From: Yponomeuta sedellus | Lineage: Eukaryota; Arthropoda; Insecta; Lepidoptera; Yponomeutidae | DNA length: 64,000 bases | Assembly (NCBI GenBank): GCA_934045075.1 | Contig: OW203751.1 | Span: 5,405,822-5,469,821, forward strand | Direction of reading: 5' to 3' | Shown: one piece after another, positions 11,086 through 21,419 of the stretch | Layout of the letters: the number at the start of each line of letters is the position of its first letter | Position numbering within the stretch: the first letter of the stretch is position 1 | Notes under the pieces: generated by a model | Told to the model about the DNA's origin: nothing | Seen by the model: only the letters and a program-made list of their open reading frames with translations | The model's database searches: none | Translations under genes and position numbers: made by a program

Positions 11086-11195
11086 TATTTTCTAAGGTTA
11101 ACACGAGTAGTAGACATAATTAAAACTGTTTTTATGTTTTTAACGAGCATAAATCCGTATAAAAACAGTTTTAATTAAATCTACTTATACAATCC
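11086..11195. mobile_element. Inverted-repeat terminus element H
   Basis: aattaaaactgtttttat and ataaaaacagttttaatta inverted around tttttaacgagcataaatccg; preceded by ttctaaggttaacacgagta, as in the 55.5-kb copy. Confidence 0.65.
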
Positions 11196-11261
11196 AAGAT
11201 ATTTTAAAGTAATTGACATCAAGGTTGCCACAATATTAGTAGTGGCAGTATCCTTTAAAAA

Positions 11262-11632
11262 AAACGATAGTCTGATTAGAGAACGTTGTGGACCGAAAGA
11301 TGATGTAGTGACTAGAATTGAGAAAGGAAATTGCGTTGGTTTGGACATGTGGAGAGGATGAAGGAAGAAAGATTAACGAAACATATATATATTGCGAATG
11401 TGAGTGGAAGGGCTGGTAAGGGACGTCCCAGACGGACTTACATCGACCAAATAGGGGATGTATTAGCAAAGGGAAAGGTAAAAATTACCCGGAACCGGCG
11501 TGCGTGCATGCAACGACTTATGAACGTTGATGAAGCGAAGGTGATCTGTCAGGATCGTGGCAAGTGGCAGTCCCTGGTCTCTGCCTACCCCTCTGGGATA
11601 CAGGCTTTAGGTTATGTACGAGTATGTATGTA
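11262..11632 (+). pseudogene. TATG-tailed LINE RT C-terminus
   Basis: Frameshift near 11330 (one base lost in gaaattgcgttgg); then RWFGHVERM to CQDRGKWQSLV. Shares its downstream DNA with the 40-kb copy. Confidence 0.7.
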
Positions 11633-11834
11633 TGTAGAGCTCTTTATTGTACAACAAAACAAAATACATTAGCTTGTTAAAACTCACCGCTTATAACGCT
11701 GCATCCTATAAATTCCGTGGCTTAAGCTCTAAGGCAATCCCCCCTTTTATTAAAACTGCTTCTCTCTAATGTATGTTTGAATTTAGTTTGGTAAAAAGGT
11801 ATATCATCTTAAAATGTTGTTTTTCTTTTATATT
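11633..11834 (-). mobile_element. Repeat following LINE, second copy
   Basis: Nearly identical to 40667-40866, with a short TATG stretch before it. Confidence 0.6.
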
Positions 11835-11837
11835 TAA

Positions 11838-12050
11838 TAACATAACATAACATTTACATACAAGCACATACATTGCTTATGGCCCCACACTAGGATACCC
11901 TGTGTCGTGGGAACCAGAAACAACGACATCACAAACATGTAAACATCCAAGACCTGGGCTTTTTATTCTCCCCAGCCGGGATTCGAACTCGGGACCTCTT
12001 GCATGGTAGGCAGACGCGCTACCGACCGCTACGCCACAGAGGTCGTCGAT
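11838..12050 (-). mobile_element. tRNA-type SINE family C
   Basis: Full-length antisense copy whose head forms the outer part of the left palindrome arm. The tail is taacataacat. Confidence 0.8.
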
Positions 12051-12295
12051 AGTTTTACCTAAAAAACTACGAAACATATAATGACGTGAGAAATAGTGGG
12101 TCTCATGCACTTACAGCATGGGAACCGGTGCTTAAGTGCATGAGACCCCCTTGCTAGAAGTGTTACCTACTGTAGAGTTAATTTTATTTTCAAAACTCAT
12201 AATCAATATTTTTGAGTTCATGTAAAATAATTGGTTTATAGATTTAACTTTAATTTCAATAACTTATAATCAATATAATTAAAAAGTGAAGATTA

Positions 12296-12512
12296 CTTTG
12301 CTAAATTCCGCCAAAAATCCCACAAACACCTTGCGGTTAGTTAATGCACCGCCCTCCCTCCCACTTTTTCAAGCAGAAGCAAGACACGAACACACCACCA
12401 CCGACTGCGAGAAAACACGCGACGCGTTTCGCCTCTAACCCGAGGCATCCTCAGTCTTCCAAATGCTTGTGGGATTTTTGGCGGAATTTAGCAAAGTAAT
12501 CTTCACTTTTTA
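12296..12512 (-). mobile_element. Solo PLE pLTR at the centre of a palindrome
   Basis: Sequence matching the terminal ~200 bp of the PLE pLTR (ends ccgccaaaaatcccacaa, core tcctcag...tttcgcctc at 12427-12454) without any coding region. It keeps the hammerhead-like core with a compensated stem II. At 12467 the sequence turns back into the inverse of 12296-12325. It is diverged from the 18.8-kb copies, hence an older insertion. Confidence 0.75.
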
Positions 12513-12746
12513 ATGATATTGATTATTAGTAATTGAAATTAAAATTAAATCTATAAACAAATTATTTTACATGAACTCAAAAATATTGATTATGAGTTAT
12601 TGAAATTAAAATTAACTCTACAGTCACACTTCTAGCAAGGGGGTCATCTTAAGCACCGGTTCCCATGCTGTAAGTGCATGAGACCCACTATTTCTAACGT
12701 CGTTAACGGTTTCGTAGTTTTTCAGGTAAAACTATCGACGACCTTT

Positions 12747-12802
12747 GTGGCGTAGGGGTAGCGCGTCTGCCTACCATACAAGAGGTCCCGGGTTCGAATC
12801 CC
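12747..12802 (+). mobile_element. SINE family C head only
   Basis: ggcgtaggggtagcgcgtct to ggttcgaatccc, cut at the B box. It is the mirror of the left-arm SINE head and so a product of the inverted duplication, not an independent insertion. Confidence 0.75.
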
Positions 12803-12937
12803 AATGACTCTATTGAACAACCATGCATTTTAGAGACCTCAGCACTCGTTCACGGACACTTGAACCTACACGAAAATTATGATAATTGTATATTATAACC
12901 TAGCCTAGGTCTAGGTGGCGTATCCCGCCTATAGACG

Positions 12938-13305
12938 TTCGCCTATAGGCGAACCGAGTGATTGGAATCAATCACTTGGTTAAGCAACAACAGACGCTTT
13001 CAGGTACGGGATGGGTGAGCGTCCCGTGACTACCGCTAGTGGCATTTTTCCGAGCGCTTCCGTTCTATGCAAGGCACGTTAAGCCGTTGGTGCCGGCTGT
13101 CATATAATGTCAGTCGTTAAGCCATGTCAGAGGCCTTATGGGCGGCTTGATAACTTCTGACAGTAAGGCCCGCCACTGTCTTACAATCCTCCACCAACCC
13201 GGACTTAGCCCCCGTGGTGGAGTATGGCCTAACCTTCCTGCGATGCAGGAAGAGACCCGTGCCCCAGCAGTGGGGACATACAAGGGTTGATAACGATAAC
13301 CTTGA
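12938..13305 (+). mobile_element. 5S-type SINE
   Basis: Near full length; box C region gggatgggtgagcgtccc; tail taacgataac. Confidence 0.8.
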
Positions 13306-13524
13306 TAGCTCTAAGCGTACCTAAGTACGACTAATCGTAATTATGAGACCCAATTATTCATCTAAGGTAGACGTAATAGGTCTGGAGTAAGTTACGAGTA
13401 GCAGTGGCCTACTGAAGAATTCGAAAGTGCACCTTCATTTTATGTAAGTAACTAGCAAACTGGATCCGACTGACAGTAAGGGTTGCCAACTTGCAACTCG
13501 CAGACGGCCGCAGACACTTGCAGA

Positions 13525-13745
13525 CGGCCACGGTGGCGCAGCGGTTTGGCACGCTGACAGTAAAACCGAGGGTCTCGGGTTCGATCCCCGGCCAGGTCAA
13601 ACTAGGAAACGATTTTTTCTGGTTTGTCTCCGGTCTTGGATGTTATCTAGTTAGAACCTTTAACACAAGTCATTAAGTTGTACTTAGTATAGGGCTAACG
13701 AGATCTGTGTAATATGACCATGAATATTTATATTTAACTTATTTC
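13525..13745 (+). mobile_element. tRNA-type SINE family B
   Basis: Head intact with B box ggttcgatcccc (13577-13588); the middle has lost the segment ttattgtatta...cgagttagc seen in other copies. Confidence 0.8.
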
Positions 13746-13835
13746 GCGGTTGCAACATTAGGCTGAGCTGGATCCATTTTAGGGATTCAATGTACTTAGA
13801 ACTTTTCAATATTTCATTATTATTATATTATGAAT

Positions 13836-14180
13836 CGCTCGTAGCCCCGGCTGCCTAAGTGATCTTAAACGATCAAGAAGGTCAAGCAACATAGGGCGCG
13901 TTCAGTGCATGATTGGACCGTCTAGGACTAACGCTAGTGGCATTTTTCCGAGCGGTTCCGTGCTTCGTAAGGCACCCGGTTGACGCCGGCTGCCGTCGAT
14001 AGATGGCAATCGTTAAGCCAAGTCAGAGGCCTTAGGGCGACTTGGAAACTTCTGACAGTAAGATCAGCCACTAGTCCTGCAAGCCTCCACCATTCCGGAC
14101 TTGACCCCCGTAGTGGAGTATGGCCTATACCTTGAAGAGACCCGTGCCCCTCGCTGGTGATATAATGGGTTGATGATGAT
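13836..14180 (+). mobile_element. 5S-type SINE, subfamily 2
   Basis: Distinct subfamily: it starts gctcgtagccccggctgcct, has cgtcgatagatggcaatcgt in the body, and ends gatataatgggttgatgatg. Box A is shifted to gtcaagcaacatagggcgcg. Confidence 0.75.
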
Positions 14181-14494
14181 TGCTTGCCACTTGAAGATGG
14201 CGACAACGTTTGATGTAGGCACAGTCTACCTTGTCAGCGAACACAGCCAGGACTGAGTGCATAGCCAGTATTATCTTCCAGTTAACCTTGCTATTACTTT
14301 ATATTACGTTTGGGAGTAGCCCCCAGCGAGGCAATTTGTCCTTCCATCGAGTGACATAATTAAATTAATTCTCTACCCAGCCATCAGGGACTGGTATTGA
14401 TGATTTCCAAATTATCGTGACCCACCTGCCTTCTCTTATGTACCCATTTATTTATGGTATTTTTTCCTTGGTTCGTATGTTTTTTTTCAAAAGC

Positions 14495-14735
14495 AGGGGC
14501 AGCGGAACGGTACGGTAAAGAGCGCTGGCTCAATTAAAAAGTCGTGAGTTCGAACCCCGCCGTGTACCAATGACTTTGTTTTCTAATTCACGTACCATTG
14601 TGAAGTTAAAGTGGCAATATCGCTCGATGAAGGAAAATAGCGTGAGGAAGCCCTAGCGTTTGAAATGTTAACGTACCTCAGCGTATGCTACGTACAATAG
14701 CCTAAGTATGAGGCTAACTTATAAAAACTGGCCTT
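14495..14735 (+). mobile_element. tRNA-type SINE family D
   Basis: Family description: the head is followed by the B box ggttcgaacccc, then catgtaccaatgactttgtt, aggaaaacatcgt, ctcagcgcttgctacgta and gtccaactatgaggctaa. This copy has a poor A box but the B box gttcgaaccccgc. Confidence 0.7.
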
Positions 14736-14800
14736 CGTTTATTTCGCAAGTAAAAAACAAAAACGAAGTATTTTATGTATCTTCTTCTTCTTGAGGCTAT

Positions 14801-14846
14801 ATTAGGGGAGGGCTTTGTCCACTGCTGGACAAAGCCCTCCCCTAAT
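14801..14846. repeat. Perfect hairpin made from repeat G tail
   Basis: 20-bp arms (14801-14820, 14827-14846) around the 6-nt loop actgct. The arm is the repeat G motif ggggagggct...gtcc joined to its inverse. Confidence 0.85.
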
Positions 14847-14911
14847 GAGCGCCATAGCTTTATGTATGGTATTCTTTTATCTGGTTGTGCAATATAGTGT
14901 TCTCTATTCTG

Positions 14912-15144
14912 TACTTCGTTTTTTTAGCATTAGAAATTTCGTAAACAAAGAAACAGGGCTACTGCTTATTATTACGTAGATATAACATCTGAAACGTAGA
15001 TAGAAAGCTGTATTTACTTAGCTCAACAGTGAACTAAGTAGGTATGAATATTGAAAAAAAATATATAAATTAGGCAGACGATTTTTAGTTTGACTAGCCC
15101 TGCTTCTTTGTTTACGAAATTTCTAGTGCTAAAAAAACGAAGTA
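14912..15144. mobile_element. Fold-back MITE
   Basis: 48-bp arms 14913-14960 and 15096-15143 with three mismatches (acttcgtttttttagc.../...gctaaaaaaacgaagt); 135-bp loop; possible TA boundary. Confidence 0.75.
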
Positions 15145-15194
15145 TATCTATCTACAGTTTTAAAGTTACTAATATTTGACCTATTATTTTCATA

Positions 15195-15740
15195 GATATT
15201 CTCGAGAAACATTTCCAAAAGAGCTAGATTGGCTATTCATAGTGGCGTGCTGGTCCCAACACTTATGTATGGTAGCGAGACTTGGGTGTGGCAAAAGAAG
15301 CAAGAAAGTAGAATTTATTAATGCAGTTGAAATGAGGTCCTTGAGAAGTATGTGTAGTGTTACTTTGAATGACAGGATACGCAATAGTCTGATTAGAGAA
15401 CGTTGTCGACTGAAAGACGATGTAGTGACTAGAATTGAGAAAGGAATGTTGCATTGGTTTGGACAAGTGGAGAGGACGAAGGAAGAAAGATTGACGAAAG
15501 AAATATATATATTGCGAATGTGAGTGGAAGGGCTGTTAAGGGACGTCCCAGACGGACATACATCGACCAAATAGGGGATGTATTAGCAAAGGGAAAGATA
15601 AAAAGTACCCGGAACCGGCGTGCGTGCATGCAACGACTTATGAACGTTGATGAAGCGAAGGTGATCTGTCAAGATCGTGGCAAGTGGCAGTCCCTGGTCT
15701 CTGCCTACCCCTCTGGGATACAGGCGTGAGGTTATGTATG
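15195..15740 (+). pseudogene. TATG-tailed LINE RT, longer copy with frameshifts
   Basis: Extends further upstream than 40053: one frame around 15228-15310 reads GVLVPTLMYGSETWVWQKK, the conserved YGSETW region of LINE RTs; 15306-15523 carries EMRSLRSMC and ERTKEERL; after another shift 15520-15729 carries GRPRRTY. At least two frameshifts break it, so it is a dead copy. Confidence 0.75.
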
Positions 15741-15744
15741 GAGA

Positions 15745-16188
15745 TATTCTCTCTGGCAACTGTCAGGATGTTTGTTTCTTTAAAGAATATCTCCTTCTAC
15801 GGAACTCTACACTACGCGTGGCCGACACGCTCTTGACCGATTTTGTCTATCTCATACAGACGATTAAAGACCGTCGTCCAAACTAAAAGCTCCCTTCTAC
15901 ATATCCCGATAAGGTGTGTGTGTGTTACCTTCTTACAACAATACGTGATATTTCCCAGATTTCTGAGGAATCTTCCCGAAATGACGCTGCGAAATCCATT
16001 GTGTAGAACACTGCATTTTCCGGAATGTTCCCAAAAGCGGTAGTGGCTTAGTGTAGACGTGGGCCAAAAGTTTCATTGGAAAAATACCGGCCAAATGCTA
16101 GACGGATTCGTATACGAAGGTTTCAGTACTATACGACATTGTAACCTACCTGTTGCCGTTAATTATATTTATGTAGCTTAGACCTATC
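15745..16188. other. No feature identified
   Basis: Two open frames of under 70 codons, without recognisable content. Confidence 0.5.
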
Positions 16189-16546
16189 GTTGTCGTTATC
16201 AACCCTTGTATGTCCCCACTGCTGGGGAACGGGTCTCTTCCTGCATCGCAGGAAGGTTAGGCCATACTCCACCACGGCCAAGTCCGGGTTGGTGGAGGAT
16301 TGTAAGACAGTGGCGGGCCTTATTGTCAGAAGTTATCAAGCCGCCTCTCATATGGCTTAACGACTGCCATTACATGCCAGCCGGCACCAACGGCTTAAAC
16401 TGCCTTGGGAAGCACGGAAGCGCTCGTAAAAATGCCGCTAGCGGTAGTTACGGGACGGTCACCCATCCTGCACCTGACTGCGCCTTTTATTGCTTAACTC
16501 AAGTGATTGATTCCAATCAGTCGGTTCGCCTAGGCCACGAGCGCTT
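16189..16546 (-). mobile_element. 5S-type SINE
   Basis: Full-length antisense copy with small deletions; tail tcgttgtcgtta. Confidence 0.8.
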
Positions 16547-16784
16547 CCTCACAATGTTTTCCTTATCTCAGCAAGTGATTCCGAAGGCTGACAAAGCAAA
16601 AGTCGACGGAAGGGAACTTCTTCCCAGCTCGACATCCCCATTCACGGTTGCCGCTTAGAACTGTGACGTAACAGTCATTGAAGAGTGCGAGTTCATTCCC
16701 GTTATTACCAACTCAGCTCCCCCTATCTCGAGTCAGGAAATTGAGCCTTTAAGAATCCAATAGTATAGAATCATTCGAAATCTC

Positions 16785-16905
16785 TGCGGCGTAGCGGTAG
16801 CGCATCTGCCTACGAAAAACCCCAGGTCTTGGATGTTTACATGTTTGTGATGTCATTGTTTCTGGTTCCGACGACACAGGGTATCCTACATGGCATGTTA
16901 ATCTT
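16785..16905 (+). mobile_element. SINE family C with internal deletion
   Basis: The A-box region gcggcgtagcggtagcgc jumps directly to the body (ccaggtcttggatgtttaca); the B box is lost. Confidence 0.75.
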
Positions 16906-17245
16906 ATGTACTTCTGTCTTATATACTGAAAAGAAGATATTAATCGAAATACATAATTTTATATTGCATAGGTGATTTATGCTTGGGCATAATATGGTTT
17001 AGGTTAAAATTGTCTCATTTTGTTCGGCTTTTTCCTTGATGTAATTTTATTTAATAAAGTCCTAGTGTTATATTAAACGGGTCTAATCACGATTAATTAT
17101 TAGGTAAAATGTTATTATCTTCGTTATTTAGTGCTACGTTAACTTAAATTACGCGTCTTATCATCGGGCCTGTCCGCGGACGAGAGTGTTGTGCGTCAAC
17201 CGGCTACGAAAAACAAAAAGTGGATTGCCGATTTCAAGTGTTGAA
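16906..17245. other. No feature identified
   Basis: AT-rich. Confidence 0.5.
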
Positions 17246-17599
17246 GGCCGGTTTTGAGTTGAGAAATTCATTGAGTAAATACTTGTTTGTTAGCTTTTAG
17301 AATATACCTCGGGCTTAGGCTTCGGTTTTCGCCAATTTTCGCCGGTTTTCGTACTGATGATCTAGTTCTCATTTCGAAATTAAGAGCCATATTAGTTCTG
17401 TCTGATTTGGATTAAGTGTCATATTGGTTCCGATATTTCTATAACACGAATATATCCGATTCTATCCTATAGTAGCCGAGGTATATTCTAAAAGCTAACA
17501 GACTATAACGTTCTGTCACGCTCTTTGATGAGAAATTCAAAGAGACAGCCCTACAGTTAAGTATTTACTTTGCAAAATTGTCGATTCAGAAACTGGCCC
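17246..17599. mobile_element. Same MITE family with internal inverted insertion
   Basis: Outer ends as at 41.9 kb (ggccggttttgagttgag / aaactggccc, gttctgtcacgctctttg). Inside are inverted copies of gttagcttttagaatatacc (17290-17310 and 17479-17502) bounding ~170 bp, apparently a second element nested in the first. Confidence 0.65.
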
Positions 17600-17689
17600 T
17601 GAGTAATGTCGACATTCAGGTTCGCTCACGTTGTTTTCTTCGAACCATCAATATTTTCGAAAATATCACATCCCGATTGAGTTTTTCGC

Positions 17690-17985
17690 TGTGTGGTGTC
17701 GGCCTAAAGAATAGCGTTACGGACTAGTGGTCACACCAGAGTGTCAACCCAAATTCTTCCCGCGGTTGTCGTGTTGTAAAAGGCGACTAAGGGACACAAA
17801 CCGGGGGATGAGCTGCAGCGCCCCCTGCAGTACAATTCCACCACACTGCGATCCCCAACCCGCATGCCCGGAGTGGGGATTATGGGCATTACCCCCCCCA
17901 ATGATGGCACAACCTTGCGCTCATTAGGGGAGGGCTATGTCCAGCAGTGGACTAATATAGCCTGAAGAAGAGAAAAAGAAGAAGA
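17690..17985 (+). mobile_element. LINE-tail-like repeat G
   Basis: Sense copy, complete to the tail gaagaagagaaaaagaagaag. Confidence 0.7.
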
Positions 17986-18534
17986 TTGAGTTATTTTCTC
18001 TTTTCCTTACACAGTCAAGGCCAATTAACCTTTATATTTTACTGTAATATCGCCCGTAATGTAACGAAATGACGAGATTGCAAGTTTGTGAAGGTTGACG
18101 TGCTGTTGACTGTACGCCCGTCTATCGTATCCTCATTGGCTAATAACTAATGGCGCGTAAATCGGTAAATAAGCTTAACCTACCAACGTGTAGGAAAATG
18201 GGGAACTTGTAGAAAAAACTATTTGATCTCATTGAAAAGGCCTTATTAAAAGATAAATAAGAAAGAAAGACATATTGCCAACAAGACACATCACAGAAAC
18301 AAAATAACCAGATAAACTAACATAACATGAGCACAACAGAAATAAACGAAACAATTAGACATAGGTTTAGCCTGTGGTGTGTCTAAATTGCTACAAAAGG
18401 CAGTTGACGCAGCGTTGTGCCGAGGGAGTGAGCCCTCAGCGCTGATTTTCAGTCATTGTTCGAGGTAACCGATAATGGACTACGGGATGCGTGTCGTGGT
18501 GCATTTATAGAATATATGAACAGTACATAAATAT
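17986..18534. other. No feature identified
   Basis: Low-copy DNA before the SINE that holds the PLE. Confidence 0.5.
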
Positions 18535-18756
18535 CCCGGCATGGGTGAAATTTTTAGCCTCTAAATAGGTTTTTTAAGTTTGTTCCTTAGCACGGGTTAG
18601 TGCATTAAAAATAAAAATAGTGTAATCATGTGGGTACAGTGATATTGTTCCGATGTTAAACCTAACTGCAAAGTAGGTAGTCGGGGCTGTGAGTAATGCA
18701 ATTTGCTTAAGTCAGATGTCGCTGCCTGTACGTAATACAGAGAATATTGTAAAGAG
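18535..18756 (+). mobile_element. tRNA-type SINE family A, left part, interrupted by PLE
   Basis: Begins with a family-A tail (agcctctaaataggtttttt, cacgggttagtgcatt) that runs into the 5' body of a second unit (cgatgttaaacctaactgc, gtacgtaatacagag) and is cut at tattgtaaagag by the PLE. The remainder with the tRNA-like head resumes at 23431. The tail-to-body junction shows family A occurs as head-to-tail units. Confidence 0.75.
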
Positions 18757-18794
18757 TGTTGTATAGAATCAGGCGTTACTTTGCGGAAATCCAT
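18757..18794 (-). pseudogene. 38-nt ORF start of a tandem PLE copy
   Basis: Reading the - strand, the pLTR end (aatgctatt, 18795) is followed directly by an ATG and 12 further codons that continue in sense into the PDSIQH stretch of the + copy. It stops at the target-site duplication. The last 17 nt (18757-18773) reappear in the opposite orientation at 20704-20720. It shows that in the source RNA one pLTR was directly followed by the ORF of the next copy. Confidence 0.85.
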
Positions 18795-19108
18795 AATAGC
18801 ATTAAAAAGTTAAAATTACTTTGCTGGATTCCGCCAAAAATCCCACAAGCACCATGCAGCTAGCTAATGCACCGCCCTCCCTCCCACTTTTTCAAGCAGA
18901 AGCAAGACACGAACACACCACCACCAACACCAATACTTGTGTGAGAAAACACGCGACGCGTTTCGCCTCCAACACGAGGCATCCTCAGGCTCCCAAATGC
19001 AAGTGACCGTCTCCGCAAAAACGCTCCATATTTATAGGCTAGGCCGCCCCTCCCCCCGATGACGTAATGTAACCGTTAAACTGGTGACCGTTAAACTGTT
19101 TCAACCGC
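18795..19108 (-). repeat. PLE terminal repeat (pLTR), - copy
   Basis: Mirror of 23121-23434. On the - strand it lies between the end of one RT/EN ORF and the ATG of the next copy, the position expected for an internal pLTR of a tandem array, so it would serve as 3' UTR for one copy and 5' leader for the next. Confidence 0.85.
18949..18991 (-). ncRNA. Hammerhead-like core, mirror copy
   Basis: The mirror copy keeps GCCTC/GAGGC as a perfect five-pair stem II between CTGAGGA (18982-18988) and GAAA (18961-18964). It has the same extra T and the same G after stem III as the other copy. Confidence 0.45.
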
Positions 19109-20662
19109 CTATGGGCTATTGTTGTTTTGTGCAAATATATCGATTAATGGGGAAATAGAGGAGCTGCCCACCTGTTCATTCAGCATTGTAAACAACCTAT
19201 CCCTAGATAATTTGGAAATTTCCAGCTGTTCAAGTATAGACAATCTCAACCCCTTACTGCAGGTGTGTAAAATTTCCAAATTATGGTTATTATTAAGTAC
19301 ATGATCCGTATCCAAAAGGTGTTTGGCAAAATGAGATTTATCCGGATGATTGTTTCGGAAAGCTGCCACATGCTCCCTATACCGAGTTATAAAACTCCTA
19401 CCGGTCTGGCCAATAAACACTCCGTTACATTCCGGACAAGCAACTCCATACACCCCAGACCGCTGGAATCTATCCACCCTCTCTTTTTGATTGCACAGAT
19501 TTCTAGCCAAAGAGTTGCTCGTCCTGAACGCAACCCGTATCCCAGATCTTTTTAACGTCCGGTGGATTTTTTCAGAAATCGGACCTACATAGGTAATACT
19601 TGACTTCATTTTTTGAGGCCTTTCAGGTGGCACTGCGTATAAAAGTCTACTAACCATACCGTTCCGCTTCCTGACCACCAGCCTATCAATCATTCGCCTG
19701 CTACATCCGTTTGCAACTGCTATTTGATAGATGGTATTTAGTTCCTTGTTGTAATTAGCAGAAGACATTGGCACAGTTAGCAAACGGTGAATATAGCAAT
19801 GGAATGCTGCCATTTTGTGTTGCCACGGATGACAAGACGTTATTGGGATAACAGTGTCAGTCTGTGTTGGCTTTCGGTAAATCTCAAACTCATGCTTGTT
19901 ACCCACCCTAGTTATTTTTAGATCTAGGAAATTAAGCGATTCGTTCTGTTCTTTCTCTAGTTTGAAATTGATTTTAGGGTGTTTTGTGTTCAAGGTATTG
20001 ACAAATGAGTCTAGTTGTCTAAATGTACCTGTCCAGCATATAATGATGTCATCTACATACCGGTAATAATAAAGTATGTTTCTCTTCCCAACTATATGAT
20101 TACGTTCAAAATTATCCATGAAAATATCTGCTAGCAAAGGACTCAATGGTGAACCCATTGCTAAGCCTTCCTTTTGTTGGTAAAATGCACCATCAAACAT
20201 GAAATAATTTTGACGCATGCATACTGTTGTTAATTCCAATAATTGTAATTTTTCCCCTGGATGAAGACGTTGCATGTCCATGAAGTCTGAAATGAACTGA
20301 AGACATTCAGGGTACGGAACGTTAGAGAAAAGACTGTCCACATCCAGAGAAATCAATTTTGCATTGCTGGGAAGAGAGACATCCTTAATCCGCTCTATAA
20401 GATCCAAACTATTTTTCAGAACAAATTTGGGATTAAAAGCTGTCTTATCCCTAAGAAGATCGTTAAGACGTTTGGATAAATTATATGCTGGAGCTCCAAT
20501 ATAAGAAACAACAGGACGAATCGGTACATTTTCTTTGTGAATTTTAGGCAATCCATACAAAATCGGTGGCAGTGGATTCATAGGTGCAATTTTACTCTTT
20601 TCAACCTCTGGATTTGTAAAAATAAAAGATGACTCCGACACCGCCTTCTTGACCTCCGTCAC
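19109..20662 (-). pseudogene. 5'-truncated copy of the same PLE RT/GIY-YIG ORF
   Basis: 517 codons, the mirror image of the + strand copy from residue 50 onward. RT motifs A, B and C (YVDD) and the nuclease are present. The copy begins abruptly: homology stops exactly at 20700, losing the N-terminal domain and the pre-RT ADKGN block, so it cannot make a complete enzyme. Coding differences from the + copy include YIG to FIG at the second half of the GIY-YIG signature, G to D in the HLLDTGH zinc-binding segment, and E to G in CSKELR. The FIG change hits a catalytic-core aromatic. The near identity of the arms means the two copies arose in one event or very recently. Confidence 0.9.
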
Positions 20663-20700
20663 AAATCTTTTTGTAGGGTCATATCCTAGGCGGTTAAAAT

Positions 20701-21411
20701 ATTCCTGATTCTATACAACATCTGAAATCGGTAAGCATAGCCGAACAGGCACGCTTGTACATCAAGCTAACTAAACTCCACCGTGTAGCGGTTCAAAACG
20801 TTTGGTTTAATCAGCGTTGTAAACAATTAGGAGTTTTACCAGACTACATACGTTTGAACACCCGTAACAATAGCAGGGCGGCTTCTGTTGCATTGGGCAA
20901 GGCACGTAAGACTTGGCTCAATGAGGAGTCTCGGAAATGGTTCACGGTTCGCGACAACCTGAAGGTACATCTTAAAATATTACACACAGAATTATTATTC
21001 TATCTACACAATATTGAATTTGATTTACTCGACGAGAAGGCCAGAGACATGGCTTCTCAAATAGCTCACCGCAAATATCTTCTCCAATGTGACAAAATCC
21101 GTAAATTAACACAAAATCGTTTAGTTCCCCAGAACACTAGCGAGAATTCACACACTTTTGGCCCACGGGTAAAAAATTTTACAAACGTACAGTTTTCGCC
21201 AAATGAATGGTCGCTATTGGAAAAGGGATTAAAACACAATATAACACCAAGGATGGACAACAAATGTTTGCAAAATTTGGCGGTGGATTCGGAGGTTGCA
21301 ATTGTAACTAATAAGAAAAGCGGCATCGTTAACAGTCTCGTAGCCAATGATATTCGAAACACCCCTAGGTTAAATAATAACATGACAGATGCCTCTACCA
21401 CTCATCCATAA
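20701..21411 (+). pseudogene. PLE N-terminal region, frameshifted from the RT
   Basis: The frame is open from 20701 to a TAA at 21409-21411 (237 codons). The first ATG-type start of the complete element is missing here. The residues PDSIQH near 20704 match the start of the ORF fragment found on the - strand at 18794-18757, which begins MDFRKV. This is the N-terminal, mostly helical and basic part that precedes RT in PLEs. It ends with a segment (FSPNEWSLLEKGLKHN) resembling the conserved pre-RT block of the family. The next frame starts around 21381 and carries RT, so one frameshift near 21370-21410 separates the two halves of what should be a single ORF. No pLTR lies directly upstream in the same orientation, so this copy probably lacks its own promoter. 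The function of this domain is not known from the sequence. Confidence 0.8.
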
Positions 21412-21419
21412 AGCTAAAA

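Larger units (their letters stand above)
11978..12802. repeat. ~825-bp quasi-palindrome
   Basis: Left arm 11978-12325 and right arm 12467-12802 are inverse copies (roughly 90% by eye, small indels) separated by 141 bp of PLE pLTR. The arms contain, from outside in, a tRNA-type SINE head, a segment with the small inverted motif gggtctcatgcactta, AT-rich DNA and the first 30 bp of the pLTR. The left SINE is full length; the right one stops after its B box. Confidence 0.85.

Noticed and set aside
13545..13595. tRNA-Tyr gene
   Set aside because: Only the head of SINE family B; no intact acceptor stem and the same tail in every copy.
18597..18794. 65-codon gene starting MDFRKV on the - strand
   Set aside because: Only the first 13 codons are PLE; the rest is read-through into SINE DNA.
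20704..20720. 17-bp inverted match to 18757-18773 as a transposase-type terminal repeat
   Set aside because: The sequence is coding (start of the PLE ORF) and is better explained as overlap at the inversion breakpoint.
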